NCBI RefSeq assembly: GCF_003012735.1
Contig: NZ_PXYI01000004.1
Span: 310,001-374,000, forward strand
Direction: 5' to 3'
DNA: 64,000 bases
Source of the DNA: Allosphingosinicella deserti
GTDB taxonomy: Bacteria; Pseudomonadota; Alphaproteobacteria; Sphingomonadales; Sphingomonadaceae
The position numbers were made by a program, and so were the translations under genes. Position 1 is the first letter of the stretch. The number at the start of each line of letters is the position of its first letter. Shown piece by piece: positions 17,609 to 27,883 of this stretch. Below the pieces are notes generated by a model, which saw only the letters and a program-made list of their open reading frames with translations, was not told the origin of the DNA and did no database searches.

Positions 17609-18391
17609 TTACCGGCCGGTGAAGTTCGGCGCCCGTTTTTTCATGAAGGCGGCGACGCCTTCGCGGTAATCGTCGCTGTAGCCGAGTTCGCGCATGGCGT
17701 CGCGCTGCAGGTCGAGCTCCTCGCCGAGGCTGTGGCCCCAGCTTTCGCGGATCATGCGCTTGATTGCTGCCAGGCCGCGGGTCGGCGCCGAGGCGAAGCG
17801 CTGCGCCAGCGCGTCCACCTCCGCATCGAGGGCCTCGTCGTCGACCGCCTTCCAGATCAGGCCCCACTCGGCGGCCTTGTCGGCGGGCAGCGGCTCGGCG
17901 GTGAGCGCCAGGCCGAGCGCGCGCGCCTGGCCGACGAGGCGCGGCAGCACCCAGGTGCCGCCGCTGTCCGGGATCAGCCCGATATTGGCGAAGGACTGGA
18001 TGAACTTCGCGGATTTCGACGCGATGACGATGTCGCACGCCAGCGCGATGTTGGCGCCCGCACCCGCGGCGACTCCGTTGACCCGGGCGACGACCGGGAA
18101 GGGCAGGGACGTGAGACGCCGGATCAGCGGATTGTAGCGCTGCTCGACCGACTCGCCGAGATCGACCCGTTCGCCCGGCGCCACCGCGCGGTCGTTCAGA
18201 TCCTGGCCGGCGCAGAAGCCGCGTCCGGCGCCGCTCAGCACCAGCACCCGTGCGCCCTCCAGCCGGGCGAGCGCGTCGGCGACCTCCTCGTGCATCCGGG
18301 CGGTGAAGCTGTTCAGCCGCTCCGGCCGGTTGAGGGTGAGGCGGGCGATGCCGCCTTCGTGCGAGAACAGGATATTGCGGTAATCGGTCAT
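17609..18391 (-). CDS. paaG: PaaG: 1,2-epoxyphenylacetyl-CoA isomerase (enoyl-CoA hydratase family)
   Basis: A crotonase-fold enzyme of 260 residues. GFCAGQDLND at residues 59-68 is the typical PaaG/PaaB-type oxyanion-hole region, NGVAAGAGANIALACD follows, and the catalytic Asp142 lies in GLIPDSGGTW (family pattern). It converts the ring epoxide to oxepin-CoA. The start ATG at 18391 sits 77 bases from the divergent paaJ start, and the shared gap holds a symmetric operator-like sequence. Assignment to paaG rather than paaF rests on the DSGGTW motif and its coupling to paaZ. Confidence 0.9.
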   Translation of the reverse strand: MTDYRNILFSHEGGIARLTLNRPERLNSFTARMHEEVADALARLEGARVLVLSGAGRGFCAGQDLNDRAVAPGERVDLGESVEQRYNPLIRRLTSLPFPVVARVNGVAAGAGANIALACDIVIASKSAKFIQSFANIGLIPDSGGTWVLPRLVGQARALGLALTAEPLPADKAAEWGLIWKAVDDEALDAEVDALAQRFASAPTRGLAAIKRMIRESWGHSLGEELDLQRDAMRELGYSDDYREGVAAFMKKRAPNFTGR

Positions 18392-18401
18392 GGCGGCACC
18401 T

Positions 18402-18438
18402 TAACAGGCCGACTCCCGCGCGAGGAGAGGGCCTGTTA
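18402..18438. promoter_or_regulatory. inverted repeat, candidate operator in the paaG-paaJ divergent promoter
   Basis: A perfect 9-bp inverted repeat, TAACAGGCC (18402-18410) and GGCCTGTTA (18430-18438), is separated by 19 bases and placed in the middle of the 77-base divergent region. The half-site centres are 28 bases apart. It could bind a dimeric or tetrameric repressor controlling both directions. I see no paaX or paaR gene in the window, so the regulator is unknown. A hairpin in the leader RNA is the alternative. Confidence 0.5.
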
Positions 18439-18468
18439 TTGCGCGGCAACTTTCATTCGGAGCCCGCC

Positions 18469-19671
<1,203 letters not shown>

Positions 19672-19788
19672 GCGCGCGGTGCGACGCACAGCCAACTTTT
19701 TGGGACGCCTCGCTAATGGCGCCGGGCTGCAAATCCTCTAAAAGAAACACACGCGATCAGGGGGTTGCCGCGAGGCAAAGCGGGTCGG

Positions 19789-19822
19789 GATGCCGGTGTG
19801 GACGTTGGTCCGCACCGGCATC
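19789..19822. terminator. hairpin after paaJ
   Basis: A 10-bp perfect stem, GATGCCGGTG (19789-19798) with CACCGGCATC (19813-19822), and a 14-base loop. It lies between the convergent paaJ and AlkD-like genes, so it could end both transcripts. There is no clear U-tract. The rest of 19672-19849 shows nothing else that I can name. Confidence 0.4.
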
Positions 19823-19849
19823 TTGCGTTCGGGGGCTTGCCGGCCCCGC

Positions 19850-20524
19850 TCAGGCTTTCGCCGCGGCCTTGTCGAAAGCGCGCAGGGCATCCTTTCCGAT
19901 CCACCGGGCGCTCCTTTCGGGGGAGGCGGCCAGCCGTTCGGCGACACAGCGGGCTGCTCCGCGCAAGGGATCGCTCTTGCGGTGCCCGATGTTGCGCAAG
20001 GCCCAGCTCACGCCCTTCTTGACGAAGTTGCGGTCGTCGCCCGAGGCCGCCTCGATCAGGTCGAGCCGCGCGAGAAAAGGGTCGTCCGGGCAGCTCTTGT
20101 CGTGCAACGCCTTGGCGGCGAGCAATCCGAAGGCGCTGCGCTTCACGAACTCGGCGTCGTCGGAGGCCCAGCGGTCGACCATTGCGAACGCATGTTCCGT
20201 GCGATCGAACAAAGCGAAGCAGAGCGTATCGCAGGTCGCCCAATTGTCGAAGCCGCGCGCCCATTCATCCATCTGCTCCGCCGAGACCTGGCCGGGATTC
20301 TCGACATAAGCGGCGAGGAGGCGCGCCTCGTAGATCCCGGAGCTCCACAGCGCCGCTGCGAGATCATGGTCCCGCCCCAGGATCTTGGCGATCCTCTGGA
20401 TCGTCGCCATCGGCACTCCGATCACCCGCTCCGACGTTTTGATCCCGTAGCGTTCGAGGCCGTCGCGAATGCGAGGCTCGCCGCCTTCTTCCAGCGCCCG
20501 CAGCGCATCCTCGAACCGGGCCAT
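19850..20524 (-). CDS. DNA alkylation repair protein (AlkD/HEAT-like)
   Basis: The protein has 224 residues, all helical, with the AlkD-type HEAT repeats: [61 protein letters not shown] and [16 protein letters not shown]. Such proteins are DNA glycosylases that remove bulky alkylated bases. I chose the ATG at 20524 because GGGGGAGA lies directly upstream; the longer open frame would run into the paaA promoter. It is divergent from paaA by 130 bases and functionally unrelated to it. Confidence 0.85.
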   Translation of the reverse strand: MARFEDALRALEEGGEPRIRDGLERYGIKTSERVIGVPMATIQRIAKILGRDHDLAAALWSSGIYEARLLAAYVENPGQVSAEQMDEWARGFDNWATCDTLCFALFDRTEHAFAMVDRWASDDAEFVKRSAFGLLAAKALHDKSCPDDPFLARLDLIEAASGDDRNFVKKGVSWALRNIGHRKSDPLRGAARCVAERLAASPERSARWIGKDALRAFDKAAAKA

Positions 20525-20654
20525 GCCGACGTCTCCCCCAGTGCGCATGCGTACAGGAACCGATCTCATAAACGAGCGCACGCGACTCCCGGCACGCTCG
20601 CGCGTTGTTTGCGGGAGAGCAAGGCCCCTGCTAGGGCTGGGCCAGGAGAGACAC

Positions 20655-21638
20655 ATGTACACGACCGAGCTGAGCAAGACGACCAACGTCGCCTCGACCG
20701 AAGATCCCGACAAGCTCGCCGCTTTCGAAGCGCGGGTGGCGGCGGACGAGTTCATCGAGCCCAAGGACTGGATGCCGGAGGCCTATCGCCGCACGTTGAC
20801 CCGGCAGATCTCGCAGCATGCCCATAGCGAGATCGTCGGCATGCTTCCGGAAGGAAACTGGATCACGCGGGCACCGTCGCTGCGCCGCAAGGCGATCCTG
20901 CTGGCCAAGGTTCAGGACGAAGCCGGGCACGGCCTCTACCTCTATTCCGCGGCGGAGACGCTGGGCACCAGCCGCGAGCAGATGATCGAGGCGCTCCACT
21001 CAGGCAAGGCGAAATACTCGACCATCTTCAACTATCCGACGCTGACCTGGGCCGATATCGGCGCGATCGGCTGGCTCGTCGACGGCGCCGCAATCATGAA
21101 CCAGGTGCCGCTGCAGCGCACCTCCTATGGCCCCTATGCGCGGGCGATGGTCCGGGTGTGCAAGGAGGAGAGTTTCCACCAGCGCCAGGGCTATGAGATC
21201 ATGATGGCGATGTGCGCCGGCACCGCCGACCAGAAGAGAATGGCGCAGGACGCGCTCAATCGCTGGTGGTGGCCGTCGCTGATGATGTTCGGCCCGCCCG
21301 ATGCCGACAGCCCGAACACAGCCCAGTCGATGCGCTGGCGGATCAAGCGCGAGACCAATGACGAGCTCCGCCAGAAGTTCGTCGACATCACGGTGCCGCA
21401 GGCCGCGGCGCTCGGCCTGTCGATCCCGGACCCGGCGCTGCGCTGGAACGAAGCCAAAGGCGGACATGATTACGGCGACGTCGACTGGGAGGAATTCTAC
21501 GCCGTGGTGCGCGGCGAGGGGCCGGTCGCCAAGGAGCGGATCAAGGCGCGACGCGACGCGTGGGAGGAGGGCGCCTGGGTCCGCGACGCGGCGGCCGCCT
21601 ACGCCGCCAAGCGCAACCGCAAGGCGGAGGCGGCCTGA
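20655..21638 (+). CDS. paaA: PaaA: phenylacetyl-CoA epoxidase catalytic subunit
   Basis: The diiron catalytic subunit of the multicomponent ring 1,2-epoxidase, 327 residues. Diiron ligands are visible in [30 protein letters not shown] and [14 protein letters not shown] (E/ExxH pattern). It oxidises phenylacetyl-CoA to the ring epoxide with PaaC, PaaB and electrons from PaaE. Start: ATG at 20655 with AGGAGAG 4-5 bases upstream. The ATG of paaB overlaps its stop, so the operon is translationally coupled. Confidence 0.96.
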   Translation: MYTTELSKTTNVASTEDPDKLAAFEARVAADEFIEPKDWMPEAYRRTLTRQISQHAHSEIVGMLPEGNWITRAPSLRRKAILLAKVQDEAGHGLYLYSAAETLGTSREQMIEALHSGKAKYSTIFNYPTLTWADIGAIGWLVDGAAIMNQVPLQRTSYGPYARAMVRVCKEESFHQRQGYEIMMAMCAGTADQKRMAQDALNRWWWPSLMMFGPPDADSPNTAQSMRWRIKRETNDELRQKFVDITVPQAAALGLSIPDPALRWNEAKGGHDYGDVDWEEFYAVVRGEGPVAKERIKARRDAWEEGAWVRDAAAAYAAKRNRKAEAA

Positions 21639-21922
21639 TGGCGCAGGATTGGCCGCTCTGGGAAGTGTTCGTCCGGTCGCGCGGCGGCCTCTCCCACCGC
21701 CATGTCGGCTCGGTCCATGCGCCCGATCCGGAGATCGCGCTTCGCCACGCCCGCGACACCTATACGCGGCGGATGGAAGGCATCAGCCTTTGGGTCGTGC
21801 CGTCGGCCCAGATCGTCGCCTCCGACCCGGCGGACGACGCGGCGATGTTCGATCCGGCGGCCGACAAGGTCTACCGGCACCCGACTTTCTATTCGATCCC
21901 GGACGACGTGACCCACATCTGA
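21638..21922 (+). CDS. paaB: PaaB: phenylacetyl-CoA epoxidase subunit
   Basis: The small structural subunit of the epoxidase, 94 residues. The family pattern WPLWEVFVRSRGGLSHRHVG at the N-terminus and ALRHARDTYTRR are diagnostic. It links PaaAC heterodimers. Its ATG shares a base with the paaA stop, and its stop is followed at once by the paaC ATG. Confidence 0.95.
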   Translation: MAQDWPLWEVFVRSRGGLSHRHVGSVHAPDPEIALRHARDTYTRRMEGISLWVVPSAQIVASDPADDAAMFDPAADKVYRHPTFYSIPDDVTHI

Positions 21923-22752
21923 TGGCCTCGCTTCCCCCCATCGACCTGCCCCCCGGCGCCACCGGGGCCGGGGCCTTCGACGCGCAAGCGGCCGAGACGG
22001 ACGGCGGCGTCCTGTTCGATCATCTGCTCCGGCTCGGCGACGACAGTCTGATCCTCGGCCAGCGGCTCGGCGAATGGACCGGGCACGCGCCTTCGGTCGA
22101 GGTCGATCTCAGCCTCGCCAACATCGCGCTCGATCTGATCGGCCAGGCCACCCATTTCCTCAATTATGCCGGCGAGATCGAGGGAAAGGGCCGCGACGGC
22201 GACGCGCTCGCCTTCCACCGTGACGTGCTCGATTTCCGCAATTGCTGGCTAGTGGAGCAGCCCAATGGCGACTTCGCGCAGACGATGGCGCGGCAGCTGC
22301 TGTTCTCGACCTGGCAGAAGTCGCTGTTCGAGGCGCTCAAGGGCTCTGCCGACAGGACCATCTCCGCGGTGGCCGAGAAAGCGGTGAAGGAAGTCTCCTA
22401 TCACCAGGAGCTTGCCGCCGAATGGGTGATCCGCCTCGGCGACGGCACCGACGAAAGCCGCCGGCGGATGCAGGACGGGCTCGACTGGATGTGGCGGTTC
22501 GTCCCTGAATTGTTCGACATGGATGAGGCCACCGCCTTCCTTGCCGCGCGCGGCATTGGTGCCGATGTCGCGGCGTTGCGCGCCGATTATGACCGCAGGA
22601 TCGATGCGGTGCTGGCGGAGGCAACCCTCGACCGTCCGCGGGACCAGCGCCCCATCCTCGGCGGCCGCCGCGGCCACCATAGCGAGCATCTCGGCCACCT
22701 CCTGTGCACCATGCAGTTCCTGCCGCGCACCTATCCGGATGCGACATGGTGA
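21922..22752 (+). CDS. paaC: PaaC: phenylacetyl-CoA epoxidase structural subunit
   Basis: A ferritin-like partner of PaaA, 276 residues. Recognisable blocks are DDSLILGQRLGEWTGHAP, DLIGQATHFLNYAGE, KEVSYHQELAAEWVIRLGDGT and the C-terminal GGRRGHHSEHLGHLL, which is typical of PaaC. The subunit is needed for stability and substrate access. Its ATG follows the paaB stop, and it overlaps paaD by 7 bases. Confidence 0.94.
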   Translation: MASLPPIDLPPGATGAGAFDAQAAETDGGVLFDHLLRLGDDSLILGQRLGEWTGHAPSVEVDLSLANIALDLIGQATHFLNYAGEIEGKGRDGDALAFHRDVLDFRNCWLVEQPNGDFAQTMARQLLFSTWQKSLFEALKGSADRTISAVAEKAVKEVSYHQELAAEWVIRLGDGTDESRRRMQDGLDWMWRFVPELFDMDEATAFLAARGIGADVAALRADYDRRIDAVLAEATLDRPRDQRPILGGRRGHHSEHLGHLLCTMQFLPRTYPDATW

Positions 22753-23357
22753 CGGTGGCGGAGAAGGCTCGATCTGCCGAGCGCGAAGACCTGGCGGGTG
22801 AAGCCTTGGAATTCCCTGATGCAGAGTGGGTCTCGGAACCCCCTCCACCGTCCTTCGGACGGTCTCCCTCCCCGTGCCGGGGAGGATCGAATGGCTCGGA
22901 CCAAACAGATGGGCGTCGCGTTGCCGCCATCGCAGCCGTGGTCGAGTCCGTCGCGGACCCGGAGATTCCGGTGCTCTCCATCGTCGATCTCGGCATCGTC
23001 CGGGCGGTCGAGGCGGACAGGGTCGTGCTGACTCCGACCTATACGGGCTGCCCGGCGACGCACGTGATCGAACGCGACGTGCGCGATGCGCTCGATGCCG
23101 CAGGTTACCGGGACGTTCGGATCGACACCGTCCTTTCGCCGGCGTGGACCACGGACTGGATCACGCCGGAGGGGCGGGCGAGACTCCACGCCTACGGCAT
23201 CGCGCCGCCCGATCCCGAGGGGCGCCGCGTCGCGGTGTGCCCGCAATGCGGATCGCGGCAGACCGAAGAGATCAGCCGCTTCGGATCGACCCCGTGCAAG
23301 GCGCTGTGGCGCTGCCGTGACTGCGCCGAGCCGTTCGATCTGTTCAAATGCCATTGA
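22746..23357 (+). CDS. paaD: PaaD: iron-sulfur assembly-type maturation factor with repeat-encoded insertion
   Basis: Here 203 residues, longer than the usual 160-170. The MIP18/DUF59 domain starts near residue 62 (VADPEIPVLSIVDLGIV, TPTYTGCPATHVIE). The C-terminal zinc ribbon has CPQCG and CRDC pairs. PaaD is required for epoxidase activity, probably by maturing the iron centre. Residues about 32-47 are encoded by a REP-like palindromic element at 22839-22885, which stays in frame, so the N-terminal segment is likely a disordered tail. The ATG at 22746 overlaps the paaC end. A start after the repeat cannot be excluded. Confidence 0.88.
   Translation: MVTVAEKARSAEREDLAGEALEFPDAEWVSEPPPPSFGRSPSPCRGGSNGSDQTDGRRVAAIAAVVESVADPEIPVLSIVDLGIVRAVEADRVVLTPTYTGCPATHVIERDVRDALDAAGYRDVRIDTVLSPAWTTDWITPEGRARLHAYGIAPPDPEGRRVAVCPQCGSRQTEEISRFGSTPCKALWRCRDCAEPFDLFKCH
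22839..22885. repeat. REP-like element inside paaD
   Basis: The sequence runs CCCCTCCACC, a small hairpin CCGTCCTTCGGACGG, CTCCCTCCCC and then CGTGCCGGGGAGG. It matches the right arm of the repeat pair at 12428-12556. Its length and phase leave the paaD frame open and it encodes a Pro/Ser/Gly-rich peptide. It could also form an mRNA hairpin within the operon. Confidence 0.75.
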
Positions 23358-23364
23358 GTGCCGA

Positions 23365-24441
23365 ATGAGCGTCAATTTCCATTCCCTGCGGGTCGCCGAG
23401 GTGATCGCCGAAACCGCCGACGCCAAGTCGATCCGGTTCGAGGTTCCCGAAGCGCTCCGCGAGGCATTTCGATTTCGCCCCGGGCAGCATCTTACGCTGA
23501 GGGCCGAGATCTCCGGCAAGGACGTTCGCCGCAATTATTCGCTGTGCGTCGCGCCGGACGAAGACGCGCTCAAGGTGACGGTAAAGCGCATTGCCGGCGG
23601 GCTCTTCTCCACCTGGCTGAACGAAAATCTCCGTCCCGGTGACCGGCTCGACGTGATGGAGCCGCATGGATCCTTCACCTGGGAGTTCCGCGCCGACGCC
23701 GCCAACCATTATGTCGGCTTTGCCGGCGGATCGGGGATCACGCCGATCCTCTCGCTGCTCAAGACGGCGCTGGTCGAGGAACCGGCGAGCCGCTTCACGC
23801 TCCTCTACGGCAATCGCGACAGCCAGTCGGTGATCTTCCTCGAGGAACTGGCACGGCTGAAGAACCGCTTCATGGGGCGGCTCGAGATCCATCACTTCCT
23901 CGCGGAGGAATCCGAGGACATCGCCTTGTTCAATGGCATGCTCGATCGCGCCAAGTGCGAGGAGGTGCTCACCCATCTCGTCGACACGGATCGCATTGCG
24001 GCCTTCTTCATCTGCGGCCCCGGGCCGATGATGGATGCGGCCGAGGCGGCGCTGCAGGCCAAGGGCGTCCCGTCCGGCAGGATCCACCTCGAGCGCTTCA
24101 CCGCCGGCCGGCCCTCGGCGGCGCTCGAAGCGCAGATGCAGGTGCTGCAGAGCCAGGCCCAGGGCCTGACGATGAGTGTCACGCTCGACGGCCGCACACG
24201 GCGCGTGCCGTTCAGCGCCGAGGCCGGCAACATCCTGGACAGTGCCCGCGCCGCCGGGCTGCCGGCACCGTTCGCGTGCAAGGCGGGCGTCTGCGCGACC
24301 TGCCGCGCACGGGTAATCCGCGGATCGGTCGAGATGGCCGCGCGCTACGGGCTGTCCGATGAGGAAGTTGCGTCCGGCTACGTCCTCACCTGCCAATCGG
24401 TGCCGCAGGGCGAGGGCGTCGAAGTGGATTACGACGCGTGA
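23365..24441 (+). CDS. paaE: PaaE: phenylacetyl-CoA epoxidase reductase
   Basis: A flavin/iron-sulfur reductase of 358 residues. The FAD domain is marked by RRNYSLCVAP (RxYS-type) and VKRIAGGLFSTWL, and the NAD(P) domain by GFAGGSGITPILSL and FFICGPGPMMDAAE. The C-terminal plant-type 2Fe-2S ferredoxin domain has CKAGVCATC plus a distant Cys in LTCQSV. It transfers electrons from NADPH to the PaaABC epoxidase. It starts 7 bases after the paaD stop and is the last gene of the operon before a hairpin. Confidence 0.95.
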   Translation: MSVNFHSLRVAEVIAETADAKSIRFEVPEALREAFRFRPGQHLTLRAEISGKDVRRNYSLCVAPDEDALKVTVKRIAGGLFSTWLNENLRPGDRLDVMEPHGSFTWEFRADAANHYVGFAGGSGITPILSLLKTALVEEPASRFTLLYGNRDSQSVIFLEELARLKNRFMGRLEIHHFLAEESEDIALFNGMLDRAKCEEVLTHLVDTDRIAAFFICGPGPMMDAAEAALQAKGVPSGRIHLERFTAGRPSAALEAQMQVLQSQAQGLTMSVTLDGRTRRVPFSAEAGNILDSARAAGLPAPFACKAGVCATCRARVIRGSVEMAARYGLSDEEVASGYVLTCQSVPQGEGVEVDYDA

Positions 24442-24450
24442 CGCGCCGGA

Positions 24451-24469
24451 CCGGCTGCCGTGCAGCCGG
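24451..24469. terminator. hairpin between paaE and beta-lactamase gene
   Basis: An 8-bp perfect stem, CCGGCTGC (24451-24458) with GCAGCCGG (24462-24469), and a three-base loop, sitting between two convergent genes. It probably ends transcripts from both sides, although there is no U-rich tail. Confidence 0.5.
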
Positions 24470-24480
24470 CCCGGGAGAAT

Positions 24481-25611
24481 TCAGCGGGTCGCGCCGAACG
24501 TGGATTGGCGGCCGCTGGCGAAGCGGTGATCGTCGGCCTGCTCGTGGAAGGCGATGACGCTGCGCACCGTTCGCTGCATCGCCGCCATCCGCTCGGGAAG
24601 CGGCGCCGAGGTACGGCGGATCATCACGGCGACCGCATAGGAATGGCCGTCCGGCGCCGTAAGGATGCCGATGTCGTTATAGCCGGCCTGCTCGCTCCCG
24701 AGCACCTGGCCGGTGCCCGTCTTGTGCGCGAGCCGCCAACCGGCACCGAGGCCACCCTTGAGGCGCTGCGGACCGGTCTTGGTGTTCGACATGATCGACA
24801 GCAGGCGATCGGTGGACGCGGGGGAGAGCAATTCGCCGCGCTTCAGCCGCGCAAGCGCATCGACGATGCCGAGCGGCGTGGCGCCATCCATCGGACTGGC
24901 GATATATTTCTCGAACGCCGCGCGGCGCTTCGCCAGTGGCACCGCGTCACGCGCCACATAGAAGCCGCGGTTCGTGGCATAAGACTGCTTCCATTCGATC
25001 CCGGCAATCTCGCTCTGCAGCCGCCGCTCGCCGGGGCCGAAGCGAATGCCGCTGATGCCCTTGTCGCGCAGGAAGGACCGGACCGCGTCGGGGCCGCCGG
25101 CCCGCCACAATACCGCATCGTTGCAGGTGTTGTCGCTCTGCTGGAGCGCACGTGTCATCAGAGCGGTGATCGTGGTGGTGTAGCCGTTGGGGCCGATCTG
25201 CGCAGCAACCGGCTGGTGGAATACGGTCATGTCCGACTTGGTCAGCGTCACCGGCCTGCTGAGGCTGAGCTCGCCGCGATCCGCCTTGTCGAGCGCGGTC
25301 AGCGCGACCCAGAATTTGCTGACGCTCTGCTGCGGGAAATAGGTGTTGCCGTCGTAGGCGGTCGTCCAGCCGGTTTGCACGTCCTCGACGGCGATGCCGA
25401 TGTCGCCGTTGAACGCCTGGCCGATCGTCCGGATCTGCATGTCGAGCGCCCGCTGTGCATTCGACACCGCAGGCGAGGCCGGCTGAATGGGCGGCGCAGG
25501 CTGATAGCCTGCCGCGCCTCCCAAGATTGCCACGACCGGCAATGCGCCCAGCAGCCCCATCCGCCCCAACTTCCACGATCGTCCCGCGGGACGTTGATGC
25601 GAGTGTGCCAC
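24481..25611 (-). CDS. class A serine beta-lactamase family protein
   Basis: The protein has 376 residues, longer than typical secreted class A enzymes (about 290) because of a long N-terminal segment and a C-terminal tail. A hydrophobic segment at about residues 19-35 suggests export. Catalytic motifs are complete: Ser96-x-x-Lys99 (SVSK), SDN at 159-161, an omega-loop Glu195 in ERRLQ (Gln in place of the common Asn) and KTG at 297-299. It probably hydrolyses penicillin-type lactams in the periplasm, but spectrum and expression cannot be inferred. It stands alone with no regulator next to it. Confidence 0.85.
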   Translation of the reverse strand: MAHSHQRPAGRSWKLGRMGLLGALPVVAILGGAAGYQPAPPIQPASPAVSNAQRALDMQIRTIGQAFNGDIGIAVEDVQTGWTTAYDGNTYFPQQSVSKFWVALTALDKADRGELSLSRPVTLTKSDMTVFHQPVAAQIGPNGYTTTITALMTRALQQSDNTCNDAVLWRAGGPDAVRSFLRDKGISGIRFGPGERRLQSEIAGIEWKQSYATNRGFYVARDAVPLAKRRAAFEKYIASPMDGATPLGIVDALARLKRGELLSPASTDRLLSIMSNTKTGPQRLKGGLGAGWRLAHKTGTGQVLGSEQAGYNDIGILTAPDGHSYAVAVMIRRTSAPLPERMAAMQRTVRSVIAFHEQADDHRFASGRQSTFGATR

Positions 25612-25744
25612 TGGCCCCTCCCTAAAACTTCAAACCCGATGGCCTCATCGTATCAGATGGCCGCTTTCGGCCAGCTTAAATCGCAATCCGCCACGCCGAG
25701 GCGTGCGGCGGCTGCGACGGACTCCCGGAACGAACCGCCCAGAA

Positions 25745-27883
25745 TCAGAAACTAACCCTGGCGCTCACCCGGAAATCGCGTCCGGCCAGTGGCGCAACGT
25801 CCTTGAGGAAGCTCGCATGCCGCCGCGCGTCGACATCGAAGATGTTGTTTGCCGACACGGTCAGGCTGGTGTTGGGGTGGGTCTTGAAGGGCTTCCATGA
25901 CAGGGATGCGTTGACCAGAGTGAAGCCGTCCGTCGGAGTCTCGTTCTCCGCGAGCCGGCCCTGATCGTCGGTCCACTCGACTTCCACGCGGCCCTGCAGC
26001 GTTTCCGACTGCGCCTCGATTCCGCCGAGCACGCGCAGCGGCGGGATGCGCGGCGCCGGTCCGACGGACTTGATCGTGGCGCGGACATAATCGGCGACCC
26101 CATCGAGATTGATCGCGAACTCGCCGACCTGCGCCAGCCGAACCGAGCCTTCCAGCTCCACGCCGGAATAATGCGCATCGGCCTGTCCGATCTGGAAGAC
26201 GGGCAGACCGTCCTCAACTTCGCCGGTGGGCTGCTCGTAAATGTAGTTGCTGAACCAGCTCCGGAACACCGAGGCGGTGAGGTTGAAGCCGTCGCCGTCG
26301 ACATTGAGCGTGCCCTCAAGGCCCCAGCTCTTTTCCTTGACGAGATCCGGATCGCCGACCTCGAAGCTCTGGGTGCCGGCATGCGGGCCGTTGGCGAACA
26401 ATTCCTCGGCGGATGGCGCGCGCTGGCTGTGGGAACCGTTGACCCCGAGACGCACGCCGCGCGTAATCTCGTAGTTGGCGCCAGCCGATGCCGAAAAGGA
26501 ATCGAAATCCCGCCGAAGCGCCGGCGTGCCGAGATCGGCATCGGCCTCCGCCCTGGTCCGCTGATGTTCGTAGCGCGCACCGATCTCGGCGCGCAGCGGG
26601 CCGCTGCGATAGCTTTGCAGCGTGAACAGTCCGAGCTGACTGGTCTTGTTCTTCGGCAGGAATTTCTCCTCGCCGATCACGTCGAGATCGCGCTGTAAAT
26701 ATTGCGCGCCGAAGCCGCCGCCCCAGCCGCCGCGCTGCGACTGGACGAATTCCAGCCGGCCTTCGGCGCCCTCGGTCAGGAAGGTCGTGCCGATTTCGCC
26801 AGTTTCTTCGAGCTCGTTGTGGCGATAGTCGGAATAGCCGGCGCGCAGGCGGACGCTGTCGACGAAGCCCGATCCGGTGTCGATCTCGACTCGGCCGTCG
26901 ACCCGGGTCTGCTTGATGTCGATCCGCGGCGCCTCGGCCTCCTCGGCGGGATCGAGGCTGTAGCGCACGGGAACGCCGTAGAGGCTGTCGTAGCGGTTGA
27001 TCGACACGCCGGCATTGTTCTCGCCGGAAATCCACGCAGCGCCGAGCGCGATATCGGAGGTCTCGGCGGCGCTGTTGGGCAGCCTGCCTCGAAGATCGGC
27101 AAGCGCGCGGACCGCCGGGTCCCCGCTTGCCGCGGCCTCGGCGCGAAGATTCCTGGAGAGGACGTACTTGCCGATCTCGAGGTCGTCCGTCCTGGAGTAA
27201 TTGCCGTCGGCGTGGAGCACGAAGCCGCGCCCGACCGGCACGTCTACGGTCGCATTGGCCGAGCGCTCGTCGGCCGCGGAGCCGTAGGTGAGGATACCCT
27301 CCACATGGGCGGTCTCGTCCGGCACGCGCCGCGGGATCCGCGCATCGATGACATTGACGACACCGCCGATCGCGGACGAGCCGAACAGCAAGGCGGCGGG
27401 GCCGCGCAGCACTTCGATCCGCTCCGCGGTGAGCGGGTTCACCGCGACCGCGTGATCGGCGCTGGTGTTGGACGCATCGAGGCTGCCGATGCCGTCGGTG
27501 AGGACGCGCACGCGTTCACCCTGGAAACCGCGAAGCACCGGCCGCGACGCATTCGGTCCGAACGAGGTCGCCGAGACACCGGGCTGCCGGGCAAGCGTTT
27601 CGCCGATCGTCGGACGAAGATCCCGGATCAGTTCGAGCCCGCTGACCACGGACGTGCCGGAGAGCACGTCCTCGCGATTGCGGCGGAAGCCGGTGACGAC
27701 GATCCGCTGAGTATGGTCGGCATGGGTCTCGTCGGTTTGCGCCGCAGCGGCGCCGGCGTTGGTGGAACCGGTTTGTTCGGTCGAGATTGCAGAGGGCGTG
27801 GAATTGGTCGCCGCGTCCTGCGCCCAGGCGGCGTCGGCAAGCAGAAGCAGGGTCGTGCCCGAAAGCAGCATGATTTTGTTCAA
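25745..27883 (-). CDS. TonB-dependent outer-membrane receptor, ZnuD-like
   Basis: The protein has 712 residues. The signal peptide (hydrophobic core LLSGTTLLLLADAAWA) is followed by a plug domain with TGFRRNREDVLSG, RQPGVSATSFGPNASRPVLRG and the TonB-receptor block IEVLRGPAALLFGSSAIGGV, then a 22-strand-type barrel ending in a terminal Phe (RVSF). The plug segment with SLDASNTSADHAV closely resembles the zinc receptor ZnuD. The TTG at 27883 is preferred because AGGAGG lies 9 bases before it; an ATG at 27871 is the alternative. Zinc or another metal chelate is the likely substrate. Regulation by Zur is plausible but not shown by a clear box. Confidence 0.88.
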   Translation of the reverse strand: MNKIMLLSGTTLLLLADAAWAQDAATNSTPSAISTEQTGSTNAGAAAAQTDETHADHTQRIVVTGFRRNREDVLSGTSVVSGLELIRDLRPTIGETLARQPGVSATSFGPNASRPVLRGFQGERVRVLTDGIGSLDASNTSADHAVAVNPLTAERIEVLRGPAALLFGSSAIGGVVNVIDARIPRRVPDETAHVEGILTYGSAADERSANATVDVPVGRGFVLHADGNYSRTDDLEIGKYVLSRNLRAEAAASGDPAVRALADLRGRLPNSAAETSDIALGAAWISGENNAGVSINRYDSLYGVPVRYSLDPAEEAEAPRIDIKQTRVDGRVEIDTGSGFVDSVRLRAGYSDYRHNELEETGEIGTTFLTEGAEGRLEFVQSQRGGWGGGFGAQYLQRDLDVIGEEKFLPKNKTSQLGLFTLQSYRSGPLRAEIGARYEHQRTRAEADADLGTPALRRDFDSFSASAGANYEITRGVRLGVNGSHSQRAPSAEELFANGPHAGTQSFEVGDPDLVKEKSWGLEGTLNVDGDGFNLTASVFRSWFSNYIYEQPTGEVEDGLPVFQIGQADAHYSGVELEGSVRLAQVGEFAINLDGVADYVRATIKSVGPAPRIPPLRVLGGIEAQSETLQGRVEVEWTDDQGRLAENETPTDGFTLVNASLSWKPFKTHPNTSLTVSANNIFDVDARRHASFLKDVAPLAGRDFRVSARVSF

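Noticed and set aside
15805-17622. A 605-codon plus-strand frame
   Set aside because: Antisense to paaZ, which has complete catalytic motifs. The plus-strand product shows no domain.
19672-19849. Possible small RNA downstream of paaJ
   Set aside because: Only one hairpin is convincing. No promoter or conserved RNA family could be recognised.
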